Source: Rhodococcus sp. SBT000017 (lineage in GTDB: Bacteria; Actinomycetota; Actinomycetes; Mycobacteriales; Mycobacteriaceae). Taken from it: a stretch of DNA of 64,000 bases. The stretch is taken from NCBI RefSeq assembly GCF_003688915.1, contig NZ_REFU01000001.1, positions 3,906,001 through 3,970,000 on the forward strand, written 5' to 3'. Below the pieces are notes generated by a model. The model worked only from the letters and a program-made list of their open reading frames with translations. It was not told the DNA's origin and searched no databases. This document shows positions 1-7,382 of the stretch, in pieces (position 1 is the stretch's first letter; every line of letters begins with the position of its first letter). The translations under genes were made by a program, and so were the position numbers.

Positions 1-365
1 TCGACGTCACACGGTGTCGGTTCGTCACCGGGAACTGCTGTCAATACGGTCATGTCACCCGGACCCTCACCGGTGAACTGGCTGGTGTTCGCCACACATG
101 CCATCGTGCCGCTGGCCAAGTTCGGGCCGTCATCGTTTCGTGACCATGAGGCGCGTCACTCCATGTGATGCGCCAAAACGCCTGGTCGTACTTGCCCGAA
201 GATGTTTCTGTTACGCCCGGTACGGGTGGCGCCGGTCTGATTCGGGTGTCGAAGGACTGTCGGGGATGTGTGGGGTGTTGTACCGTCCCGGGCAGATCTT
301 CAGTTATTTTTCAGCAACCATTGTGGTCGGTCGAATCACCGACACGCGTACGGAGAGACTCGCTC
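1..365. other. Leading stretch without an assignable gene
   Basis: No gene can be supported here. Plus frame 1 is open from the window edge to a TGA at 166-168, so it could be the last 55 codons of a gene that starts upstream, but its composition does not resemble a known protein end. The stretch from about 169 to 365 would be the promoter and leader of the downstream porin gene. A GGAGAG ribosome-binding site lies at 351-356. Confidence 0.3.
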
Positions 366-1067
366 ATGGAAACGATGGCAAGCGCTACCACTGGTTCGAC
401 GGTGCGGGGACGTGGCGTATCGAGGGCCGTGGCTGGTTGTGCGGTGGTGTCGGCAGCAGTGATGGTGGGTTCTGCTGCGTTCGCGGGCACCGCGTCGGCG
501 ACGCCGACGCCGTTGGCCGACAAGTTCGCGAGCACGGTCACCGATGACGGCTGGACCCTCGATCTCACTGCCAGCAACCTGTCGGTCAACCCGGTTCCGA
601 ACGTGGCGACGACGGCGTTCACGCGGGAGGGGTTCGTCTCGGCGAAGGTCACCGGCACCATCACCGGTGCCGGTGAGACGGCGGTGAAGACCGGATACAT
701 CGAACAGGGCCTGCAGATCGGGTGTCAGATCGATGTCTCCTCCGGTCTCGCTGTGGGACTTGGTGTGTCGTTCGGTCCGTCGGTGGGTGTGTCGATTTCC
801 GGTACCGGCCCCAGCGCGAATGTGGGTGTCAATGCGTCGGTGAACCCGAGCATTCAGGCCACCATCGCTCCGGGAACGATCACCACGATTCCGCTCGGCA
901 TCAAGGATCTCGAATCATCGAAGGCCTCGATCACGGCGGAGAACGTGCATGTGAAGGTCGATGCGTGCATGGGTCCGGTCACGGTCCGCTCCTATGCACA
1001 GTTCGCGGTGTCGACGTCGACCTCGGACAACAGTGTGTTCGTGTATTCCGACCCCACCTGGCTCTGA
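366..1067 (+). CDS. MspA-family outer-membrane porin
   Basis: This 233-residue protein is predicted to form a channel in the mycolic-acid outer membrane. The ATG was chosen because GGAGAG sits ten bases upstream. The N-terminus is a Sec signal peptide with a basic stretch, a hydrophobic core at about residues 21-40 and a likely cut after TASA at residue 45. The mature part of about 188 residues matches the size of MspA. It is rich in alternating Gly, Ser, Val and Thr, as expected for a beta-barrel, and contains the MspA-like segments LDLTASNLSVNPVPN near the mature start and VRSYAQFAVSTSTSDNSVF near the end. It is the first gene of a plus-strand set ending in a polymorphic toxin and two putative immunity genes. 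Family assignment is firm; its role with the toxin is inference. Confidence 0.85.
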   Translation: METMASATTGSTVRGRGVSRAVAGCAVVSAAVMVGSAAFAGTASATPTPLADKFASTVTDDGWTLDLTASNLSVNPVPNVATTAFTREGFVSAKVTGTITGAGETAVKTGYIEQGLQIGCQIDVSSGLAVGLGVSFGPSVGVSISGTGPSANVGVNASVNPSIQATIAPGTITTIPLGIKDLESSKASITAENVHVKVDACMGPVTVRSYAQFAVSTSTSDNSVFVYSDPTWL

Positions 1068-1167
1068 CACGCAATTTCGATTCAGCCGACAACGGGTCTC
1101 CAGCCACGTGGAGCGATTTCGATTGTCGGCCAATGCTTTTCACGCTCATCCTTACCTGAGGAGCATC

Positions 1168-1572
1168 ATGTCTTTCGCTCGTACGAAGAGAATCGCAGCC
1201 ACTACCACCGCAGTCTCGCTTGCTGCCGCCGGGGTTCTGCTCGCCAACGCCCCGGCCGCTGCAGCTGTTCCCGTGACGATCGAAGGGCCGGTTCCGGCGT
1301 ACTACGGCGCGCCGGTGGTGCAGGTTCCCCTCACTCACGCCCTGACCGTCGCGGCCCGTGACAGTGGTATCCCGGCCGCCCTGGCCAACGCAGATATCAC
1401 GATTCCGGTGCAGGGGTGGGAGTGGGTGATCGACTCCTCGGCCGACGTCCTGGCAGTCGAGACCGCTCGGGCTGCGCAGTACCCCAACGGTTGCGCTTCC
1501 TACCAGTTCTACCTTCCGCCGAGCGGGGGGTGGGCAGCCTCGGCCACCGGGTACACCCACTGCCCCTGGTAG
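1168..1572 (+). CDS. Small secreted protein of unknown function
   Basis: This gene encodes 134 residues. The ATG follows a TGAGGAG ribosome-binding site. Residues 1-34 form a clear Sec signal peptide (basic MSFARTKR, hydrophobic core, AAAA cut site). The mature region of about 100 residues starts with VPVTIEGPVP, has two cysteines near the C-terminus (in NGCASY and YTHCPW) that could form a disulfide, and is rich in Trp, Tyr and Pro. I do not recognise the family. It lies 100 bases after the porin gene on the same strand and before the membrane protein and toxin genes, so it may be a periplasmic or cell-surface partner of one of them. That is inference from position only. Confidence 0.7.
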   Translation: MSFARTKRIAATTTAVSLAAAGVLLANAPAAAAVPVTIEGPVPAYYGAPVVQVPLTHALTVAARDSGIPAALANADITIPVQGWEWVIDSSADVLAVETARAAQYPNGCASYQFYLPPSGGWAASATGYTHCPW

Positions 1573-1681
1573 AGAACACCTTCTTCCTGTCCAGATGCAT
1601 CTGCTCCCGCTATCCCCCCAGCTGGTTGCGGGTATCTCGAGTCCCGCGTTTCTGTTTGGTAGAGAAAGGCATTCACTTTCG

Positions 1682-1966
1682 ATGACCACTTCACCGGTCG
1701 ACCCGATGACCCCACCGACCCGCCATGTCGGTGCAGCACGCAACGAAACCTCGACAGCGGTCATCGCGACACTGTTCGGGCTCGGGTTGCTTGTTGTGGC
1801 GTTCGCGATGATCGGACGCCTCGCCGGGTGGGCTGACGAGCACGGGACGATCCTGGTGTATCTGGCGTTCTTTGTGTGGATGTCGATCGCCGGGCGGGTG
1901 TTCTGGTGGGGCACCGACAGAGTGGTTGCCACGGTCCGGAAGCCGGCGGCCCAGGACCACCGATGA
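1682..1966 (+). CDS. Small two-span membrane protein next to a toxin gene
   Basis: This 94-residue protein has two hydrophobic helices: one at about residues 24-43 (ATLFGLGLLVVAFAMIG) and one at about 52-70 (TILVYLAFFVWMSIAG). A short Asp/Glu-containing loop separates them and a basic tail follows. The ATG starts MTTSPVDPM; the upstream sequence has a GGTAGAGAAAGG stretch about 12 to 23 bases away. Its TGA overlaps the ATG of the toxin gene in an ATGA, so the two are translationally coupled. I do not recognise a named family. Coupling to the toxin suggests a role in its export, anchoring or control, but nothing in the sequence proves this. Confidence 0.65.
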   Translation: MTTSPVDPMTPPTRHVGAARNETSTAVIATLFGLGLLVVAFAMIGRLAGWADEHGTILVYLAFFVWMSIAGRVFWWGTDRVVATVRKPAAQDHR

Positions 1967-4269
1967 GGCCGGAACCGATATCGGAACCGACTGCGGCATC
2001 GAGGAAGCCGACGCTACGCAGGTCGGTGGCGGGAGTCCTCGCTGTCGGGGCATTGTTGGCCGGGACCGCCGGTGTGATCGGTGCCGCGATCGTGCTCGCA
2101 GCAGGGCCGGCGTATGCGACACCGGAAGAGGATTGTGCGGCGGTGCGGGCGCGTGATCATCAGATCTATCTGAACTTGATCGCCTCTCTACCTCCGGGCT
2201 CTCCGATCCCACCGGAGTACATCAACCCGTGCCTGACCGCACCGCCCACGACCACGACTGCTCCGCCGACGAGCACGGCCGGGCTGCCGGGCGCGCAAGC
2301 ACCGGGCGGTGGCCCGAACGTCGGAGCGAACGCTCCGACGAACTTCCCCACCTACAACGGCACCCCCATCGTGGCGGTCCCCGCGATCGAGGTGCCAGCG
2401 GATATTTCCCCGTCCTCGCCGGGCAACGAAACACCCACCCCCGCCCCCACCCCTGTCGCGGTGTCGGACACCGAATCCGATACGATACCGCGCACCGCGA
2501 CCCCGCCGATTCCCGATCGGGGTCCCGGACCGATACCCACCGATACCGATTCGAATACCGCAGCAGCGCAACCGGTTCCGGACGCGGGGTCCTCCGCATC
2601 CGGGGAGGGAGCGGATCGTGATCGGTATCTCGAACTCGTGTTGGTCGGTGCCGCCGCGTTCACTGCCGGCGGGATCGGAGTGCGCGGGCGTCGTTCCCCG
2701 GTCGGTCCTCGGACTCCGGAATCTGCATTGGCCGGTGTCGTCGGTACGGCCAGCGCGCCTGTGGTCCGCTATGCACCCGGAGGGTTCGAGCAGATCACCG
2801 TGCCCAACGAGGACGGTGGCGAACGCACCCTGGTGCTCATCAACGATGCGACTTCGCCGCGCAGCTACCGATTCCCGCTGCACGTCCCCGACGGCGGACA
2901 CGCGACCGAGAACCCTGATGGCTCGGTCTCGGTGTTCGATGCGGCAGGACGTGAGGTCACGCACTACGACGCACCGTGGGCGTACGACGCCACAGGAGAA
3001 CCTGTCCCCACCGAGTACGAGATCGAGGGGGACGAGTTGGTTCAACACGTCTATCCCAGGCCCGACTCCATCTTTCCGATTCTGGCCGACCCGTCCTGGA
3101 GCGGTGTTCTCGACGGAGTGAAAGATTTCGGCGCGGGAGTGGGAACGTCGGTCAAGGACAATGTGGTGGGGATGGGCCCGCTCGTCGGGCTCGGGGGTGA
3201 GGGCGGACCTGGGGTCGAAGAGTCCTGGCAAGGAGTCGGGGCCTTGGTCGGCCTCGGCGGCGACGGCGCACCGGGGGTGAAGGATTCGTGGAAGAACGTC
3301 GGTAAGGAGACCGTCGCATGGGATGACTACGCGGGCGGCGACAGCGCCTATGCCACAGGGAAAGTCACAGGAAACATCGTCACCGCGCTCGTCGGCAGCA
3401 AGGGCACGTCTGCGGCCCTGAACGCAGGCAAAAACGCAGCGAAGGACGCGGCGGAACAAGCAGGTCGTCATGCCCCTACCGGCGACACGCCGTCGACGGT
3501 TCCCGTCCCACCTCCCACACTGGCCGAGAAACTCGCAAACGCCGACGTCTACACCGGCACGGGACCCTCAAGTCGGCAGCGGAACGATTTTCCGCTCACA
3601 GACGGTCCGAAAAACGGTGCACTCGTCCGACTGAACGACAGCGGGAAGGTCGCGTACTGGGCTGAATACGACAAAAATGGGACCATGATCAGGAGGGCAG
3701 ATCTCGAAGGAAAGTCGCACGGGCCGATTGAGACCCCGCATGTCGTCGACGTGGTTATCGACCGGGCCCCTGACGGTACGGAACGTCCGCGACAGGACAA
3801 GAAGAACACACGTCCCGCTACAGATGAAGAGATTGCCAGTGCTGGCGCATGGAAACCGGAATCGGAACGAAGCGCCGCCCCCGCATCGCCGCTCAACTCG
3901 GCTCAACCTCCGAAGCAAAGCTCGGGCGCTGCCACTACTGGAGCCGCCGGGTATACGGCCGCTGCGCAAACACAGAACCAACAGGACACGCAGCTGCAAG
4001 GACCAGGTTTGGAAGCTCAGCGTGCTCAAGCACGAACGGAATTCGAAACCAGCTACACCCCCGCTGATCAATCCCGCGACCAACAGATAGCGCACACCCA
4101 AGGACCCGGACTGGAAGCTCAGCGTGAACAAGCGAGAGCCAACCTGGACATGGTCGATCGCGAATCAGATCTGAACACTGTGCAAGTCCAGGGCCCAGGC
4201 TTGGAAGCGCAGCGCGATGCCGCACGCGACCGACTGGCCGCCGACAACTACAGCAAGAAGACGACATGA
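1963..4269 (+). CDS. Sec-exported polymorphic toxin, toxin-24-like domain
   Basis: This 768-residue modular protein is probably an antibacterial toxin. The ATG overlaps the previous stop. In order it shows a signal peptide (hydrophobic core about residues 20-48, AYA cut), a Pro/Thr-rich linker (about 85-215) and a transmembrane helix (about 224-244). Next comes a domain at about 270-380 typical of actinobacterial exported toxins, with YRFPLHVPDGG, DGSVSVFDAAG, APWAYDATG and a final ILADPSW. A Gly-rich pretoxin region follows (about 381-500), then a domain at about 520-625. That last domain carries RLNDSGKVAYWAEYDKNG, RRADLEGKSHG, ETPHVVDVV and RPATDEEI, in the order seen in polymorphic toxin type 24 (a predicted RNase toxin family). 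Unusually, about 140 residues with three repeats follow it. Two paralogous small genes directly downstream are the likely immunity genes. The toxin type is called from remembered motifs. Confidence 0.75.
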   Translation: MRPEPISEPTAASRKPTLRRSVAGVLAVGALLAGTAGVIGAAIVLAAGPAYATPEEDCAAVRARDHQIYLNLIASLPPGSPIPPEYINPCLTAPPTTTTAPPTSTAGLPGAQAPGGGPNVGANAPTNFPTYNGTPIVAVPAIEVPADISPSSPGNETPTPAPTPVAVSDTESDTIPRTATPPIPDRGPGPIPTDTDSNTAAAQPVPDAGSSASGEGADRDRYLELVLVGAAAFTAGGIGVRGRRSPVGPRTPESALAGVVGTASAPVVRYAPGGFEQITVPNEDGGERTLVLINDATSPRSYRFPLHVPDGGHATENPDGSVSVFDAAGREVTHYDAPWAYDATGEPVPTEYEIEGDELVQHVYPRPDSIFPILADPSWSGVLDGVKDFGAGVGTSVKDNVVGMGPLVGLGGEGGPGVEESWQGVGALVGLGGDGAPGVKDSWKNVGKETVAWDDYAGGDSAYATGKVTGNIVTALVGSKGTSAALNAGKNAAKDAAEQAGRHAPTGDTPSTVPVPPPTLAEKLANADVYTGTGPSSRQRNDFPLTDGPKNGALVRLNDSGKVAYWAEYDKNGTMIRRADLEGKSHGPIETPHVVDVVIDRAPDGTERPRQDKKNTRPATDEEIASAGAWKPESERSAAPASPLNSAQPPKQSSGAATTGAAGYTAAAQTQNQQDTQLQGPGLEAQRAQARTEFETSYTPADQSRDQQIAHTQGPGLEAQREQARANLDMVDRESDLNTVQVQGPGLEAQRDAARDRLAADNYSKKTT
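3997..4227 (+). repeat. Three in-frame repeats at the toxin C-terminus
   Basis: Three copies of a 13-codon unit with the core QGPGLEAQR, each followed by two variable residues and AR, begin at codons 679, 713 and 743 of the toxin gene. The periods are 34 and 30 codons. Third positions differ between copies (for example CAAGGACCAGG, CAAGGACCCGG, CAGGGCCCAGG) while the protein core is identical. This points to selection on the peptide rather than a recent duplication. The function is unknown. Confidence 0.85.
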
Positions 4270-4286
4270 TTGGAGAGAATGCGGCC

Positions 4287-4718
4287 ATGGATGACACAGC
4301 AGCCTCACGCGAAGAAGCAGAGAAGGCGCTCCAGCAGGGGGATTGGGCTTCGGTCTCGGTTGGCTTGCGATGGTTGGTAGGACATGCCGAAGGGCCTACC
4401 GACTTCGACATCTTGGTCGAAATGCTGCGGTATCCCACCAATATCGTTCCGATGGAGATTGCTGCAGAGGCGCTGATCCGCAGATATGGTTCTTCGGGCT
4501 TGGCTGCTGTCATTACCTTTCTAGTCTCTGATGAGATCGATTTCAGCTGTCATGACTATCTGCTCGCGGTCCTCGACGACTTGTACCTAGATCACGGTGT
4601 ACCGATCCGGGACATGCTTATGGAGTTAGACCGAGATGACAGTTTTCTCGATATCACGGATTTGCTGGATCGGCCTACACTCGCGGCGGGTTCACAGGGC
4701 TCTGCAATGAACTCCTAG
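4287..4718 (+). CDS. Putative immunity protein, first tandem copy
   Basis: This gene encodes 143 residues. The chosen ATG has GGAGAG 11 bases upstream and aligns exactly with the start of the next gene (MDDTAASREEAE against MDALVTSREEAE). An in-frame ATG at 4266, overlapping the toxin stop in an ATGA, is an alternative start. The protein is acidic, alpha-helical in character and shares GWASVS/DWASVS, LRYP, IAAE, DDLYL and IRDML/VRDML blocks with its neighbour over the whole length. It has no signal peptide or membrane span, so it would act in the cytoplasm. I do not recognise the family. Position right behind a polymorphic toxin gene makes an immunity role likely by the usual logic of these loci. 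Confidence 0.7.
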   Translation: MDDTAASREEAEKALQQGDWASVSVGLRWLVGHAEGPTDFDILVEMLRYPTNIVPMEIAAEALIRRYGSSGLAAVITFLVSDEIDFSCHDYLLAVLDDLYLDHGVPIRDMLMELDRDDSFLDITDLLDRPTLAAGSQGSAMNS

Positions 4719-4722
4719 AACC

Positions 4723-5163
4723 ATGGATGCGTTAGTAACCTCGCGCGAAGAAGCAGAGACGGCTCTCCGGCAGGGGGGTTGGGCTTCGGTCTCGACCGGT
4801 CTGCGCTGGTTTCGCAGCAACGCCGAGGGCGAACGCGATTTTCTTCTCGTAGCCGAGCAGCTGCGGTATCCCGATATGGGGCCGATGGGTATCGCGGCGG
4901 AAACGCTCGTGCTTCGCTTCGGGGTTCGAGGACTATGCGAGGTCATCGGGTATCTGATAAGCGACGACCTCGAATTCAATGCGCACGAGTATCTCCTCGG
5001 TACGCTCGAGGATCTGTATCTCGAGGAGGATGTTCCTGTTCGCGACATGCTTGTCTCGATGACTGCAGATGATCGGTATATCGACCTTCGCCCCACGATC
5101 GTGGAGATGCTCGAGAACCCTAATATGGCGGCCGATATGCAAGGGGCACTGCGAACGCCGTAG
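4723..5163 (+). CDS. Putative immunity protein, second tandem copy
   Basis: This 146-residue protein is a paralogue of the gene four bases upstream. Both have SREEAE, WASVS, GLRW, LRYP, a central ISDDLEFNAHEYLL or VSDEIDFSCHDYLL block, and a C-terminal RDML segment with many Asp and Glu. By eye they are roughly half identical, so the duplication is not recent. The gap of four bases indicates co-translation. Tandem divergent immunity genes often protect against toxin variants carried by relatives. That is inference; the family is not one I can name. The gene ends the plus-strand toxin locus. Confidence 0.7.
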   Translation: MDALVTSREEAETALRQGGWASVSTGLRWFRSNAEGERDFLLVAEQLRYPDMGPMGIAAETLVLRFGVRGLCEVIGYLISDDLEFNAHEYLLGTLEDLYLEEDVPVRDMLVSMTADDRYIDLRPTIVEMLENPNMAADMQGALRTP

Positions 5164-5183
5164 GGACGCAGTGTAGACGAAGT

Positions 5184-5241
5184 CCAGGGACGGTTTCTTC
5201 GTGTCTGGGCCCTGGGAGTCTTGAGCCCATTTCGGCCCAAG
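5184..5241. terminator. Possible terminator after the toxin locus
   Basis: Two hairpins lie just past the last immunity gene. CCAGGG (5184-5189) pairs with CCCTGG (5210-5215), and CTTGAGCC (5220-5227) pairs with GGCCCAAG (5234-5241) with one mismatch. There is no clear U-tract, so this is only a candidate. Confidence 0.3.
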
Positions 5242-5524
5242 AAACGTCGTGTCTCGCCGATCTGATGAATACTGCGATTCGGGAGCGGCGCGGAGTTGAC
5301 CTTTCGTTCCGAGCACGTTCACAACAGGTGCGCTTGCGGTGTGTTGGTCGCGGAAGTCGACGTACACGTCGGCCATGGCGTAGCACAGGGGCGAGATGGT
5401 GCAATGACAACCCACCAGCCGTGCAGATCCCCGATGGTTCGGCACTGGGTGGACCGGACGCTGCGGTGGCGATGCTTATGAGGCAGGTCGGGGGTGATCC
5501 ATCCCGGTATTTTCCGGAGGGTTC

Positions 5525-5807
5525 ATGGCGTCGCCGCCCGACCTCACCGCCGCTTGCGTCCAGCATCGTGTCTACTCCCACATTTCGCGACCTGCTGCGA
5601 ATACCCGAGGGCGAAGACCATTTGCTGCTCGACGGTCACGGTCAATCGAAGATCTTCGGGCCCGTCGGTGAAGTGCTATCTCAACCGATTGCGCCGGATG
5701 TGGAAGGCATCGTGTACGCAACCGTGGCAAGTTCGGTCGTGTTCCGCGAACCGATCTACGACGCGCAACCGTTCACGGTTCCACCGAACGGACTCGAACC
5801 GGCCTGA
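5525..5807 (+). pseudogene. Nitrilase gene remnant with internal deletion
   Basis: A strong GGAGGG ribosome-binding site precedes an ATG that opens with MASPPDLTAACVQ, which resembles the first strand of nitrilases. The frame then loses similarity. From about 5580, in a different frame, the sequence reads FRDLLRIPEG, then GHGQSKIFGPVGEVLSQPI, then VEGIVYATV and FREPIYDAQPF. These match the order of a nitrilase C-terminal region (Gly-rich strand, GPxGxxL, EGIxYAxx, and a region before the usual DPxGHY). The central part with the catalytic Glu, Lys and Cys is missing. The simplest reading is an internal deletion that also shifted the frame. Motif recognition is by memory, and the remnant is short. 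Confidence 0.5.
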
Positions 5808-6055
5808 GGCCACTCGCCGGTTCTGCCCTGGGCAATCTCGATCGGCCCACTGTCGTGGAACTCCACCCTTCGACATGGACGTCGTTGTCCGAGCGGTGCC
5901 GTCGAGGTAGGGGTACCAGTAGCAGTCGCGCTGGTAGTTGCGATGGTCAGGAAGAGCGAGATCGTCAGTCTGCGTGAGCGTCTCGCTGGATGGACCGAAC
6001 ACCGAACGATCGAGGAGGCGAGGCCCAACGACTCCGGATCGACCGCGTGTAGCAG

Positions 6056-6277
6056 TCAGCCCTGGTCGGACATGTTGCGGTTGATCACGGCCCAAAAAAG
6101 TTCGTACAGCCCACATGCGATGACAGTGCCCACGAGCGCCCACCAGAACTCGATGTCGTACACGGTCAAGGCAATGAACTGGCAGATCACCAGGCATACG
6201 AGAAACAGCTGCCGCCAACGCTGCTTGCGTCGCGTAGCCGGATCAGGCGGCTGCTCCACATAGTCGACCGGGCGCAT
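6056..6277 (-). CDS. Small two-span membrane protein
   Basis: This gene encodes 73 residues starting MRPVDYVEQPPDPATRRKQRW. A basic, Arg-rich stretch comes before the first helix (about residues 23-41, LFLVCLVICQFIALTVY). A second helix follows at about 45-65 (WWALVGTVIACGLYELFWAV), and the tail is short and polar. An in-frame TTG 21 codons upstream could extend the N-terminus but adds sequence without features. I do not recognise a family. It stands alone, divergent from the EEP hydrolase gene. Confidence 0.55.
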   Translation of the reverse strand: MRPVDYVEQPPDPATRRKQRWRQLFLVCLVICQFIALTVYDIEFWWALVGTVIACGLYELFWAVINRNMSDQG

Positions 6278-6386
6278 GGGTTCCACCACCCCACGATCGC
6301 ATACCTCGTCCGATCGCACGGGTCGCTCGGGCCAGTGCAAGAGAAATCGACTACCGCGTCTCGACGGCGTCTGCCATCATGACGTC

Positions 6387-7181
6387 GTGAAAATCGTATC
6401 GATCAATGCGTGGGGTGGCGCGATGTTCGACGAGCTCGTTGCCTGGCTCGAAACCGTTGACGCGGAGGTCATTTGTCTCCAAGAAGTCACGCGCACCGCA
6501 CATCGGTCGGGATGGTCGACCTTCGCCGACGGCGAGCGCACACTGCCGCAGCGGCTGAGTCTGTTCGACGACGTCTCGGCGGTGCTCACCGACTACACGC
6601 CGTACTTCGTCGCCAACGACGCCGGACCTGTCACCGACGCCGACGGTGTCGAATTGCGTCAGGACTTCGGGATCGCGACCTGGGTGCGTGACGACGTCCC
6701 CGTCGTGGGGCTCGACGCGCGGTTCGTCCATTCACGGTTCGTCGATCACGCGGTCTGGGATGTGGGCGACCGTCCACGAGCTGCTCTGACGGTCACCGTT
6801 CGCGATCGCGTCGCCGAAAGGTTCGTCTCCGTCATCCAACTGCACGGTCTGCGTGATCCAGCAGGCAAGGGCGACAGTCCTGTTCGGCTGGAGCAGGCCC
6901 AGAAGCTGGTGCAGATCATCGAGCATGTTCGTTCGTCGAGCGATGTCATCGTCCTGTGCGGCGACCTCAATCTGCTGCCGTCGAGTGAGACGTTCGCGGT
7001 ACTCGGTGAGCACGGGATGACCGACCTCGTCGAAGATGCCGATACGCGAACATCGATCTATACGAAAGACGTTCGGAGTGCCAGCTACATGTTGGTCTCT
7101 TCCACAGCCGTGGTGCGAAGCTTCGAGATCGTCGAGGCACCGGAAGTATCGGACCACCGAGCTCTGATGCTCGACATCTGA
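6387..7181 (+). CDS. Endonuclease/exonuclease/phosphatase family protein
   Basis: This 264-residue protein belongs to the EEP fold shared by DNase I, exonuclease III and inositol phosphatases. The GTG start gives the typical N-terminus KIVSINAWGG with metal/active-site Asn7, followed by LQEV with Glu33. Later come the GDLN motif (in VLCGDLNLLPSSE) and SDHRALML near the C-terminus, which supplies the catalytic His. All key EEP residues are therefore present. There is no signal peptide. The substrate cannot be told from sequence; the family includes nucleases, sphingomyelinases and phosphatases. It is a single gene with no obvious operon partner. Confidence 0.8.
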   Translation: MKIVSINAWGGAMFDELVAWLETVDAEVICLQEVTRTAHRSGWSTFADGERTLPQRLSLFDDVSAVLTDYTPYFVANDAGPVTDADGVELRQDFGIATWVRDDVPVVGLDARFVHSRFVDHAVWDVGDRPRAALTVTVRDRVAERFVSVIQLHGLRDPAGKGDSPVRLEQAQKLVQIIEHVRSSSDVIVLCGDLNLLPSSETFAVLGEHGMTDLVEDADTRTSIYTKDVRSASYMLVSSTAVVRSFEIVEAPEVSDHRALMLDI

Positions 7182-7382
7182 CAGCCCTCGCGACATCGGT
7201 ACAGCCGGTGGTACGACGCGAGGAATGGGCGCGCTCACACGTCGGCCAGGTAACAAATCGGCTGCAACGGTGGACAGGTCTGCTCCGGTAAAGAAGGGTT
7301 AAAGGTCGGCGACGGCACGCCCCAACGACCGAGCATGATCCGAATCCGACGAACCGTGCCGTCGAGGATGGTGACGGCAACC

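Larger units (their letters stand above)
5164..6055. other. Gene-poor stretch with a decayed gene
   Basis: No intact gene can be supported here. The middle holds a nitrilase-like remnant, listed separately. The part from 5808 to 6055 has no convincing reading frame; a minus-strand frame containing RDCYWYPYLDG looks slightly protein-like but has no start, family or support. The stretch looks like an old deletion and decay zone between the toxin locus and core genes. Confidence 0.5.

Noticed and set aside
1..168. Possible C-terminal end of an upstream gene in plus frame 1
   Set aside because: The frame is open to a stop, but 55 residues without recognisable features or visible start are not enough to call a gene.
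2188..3471. Minus-strand open frame of about 427 codons inside the toxin gene
   Set aside because: It has Arg/Gly-rich composition without domains. The plus-strand toxin shows clear modular structure.
5808..6055. Minus-strand frame containing RDCYWYPYLDG
   Set aside because: It is locally protein-like, but no start, family or ribosome-binding site supports it. It could be a decayed fragment.
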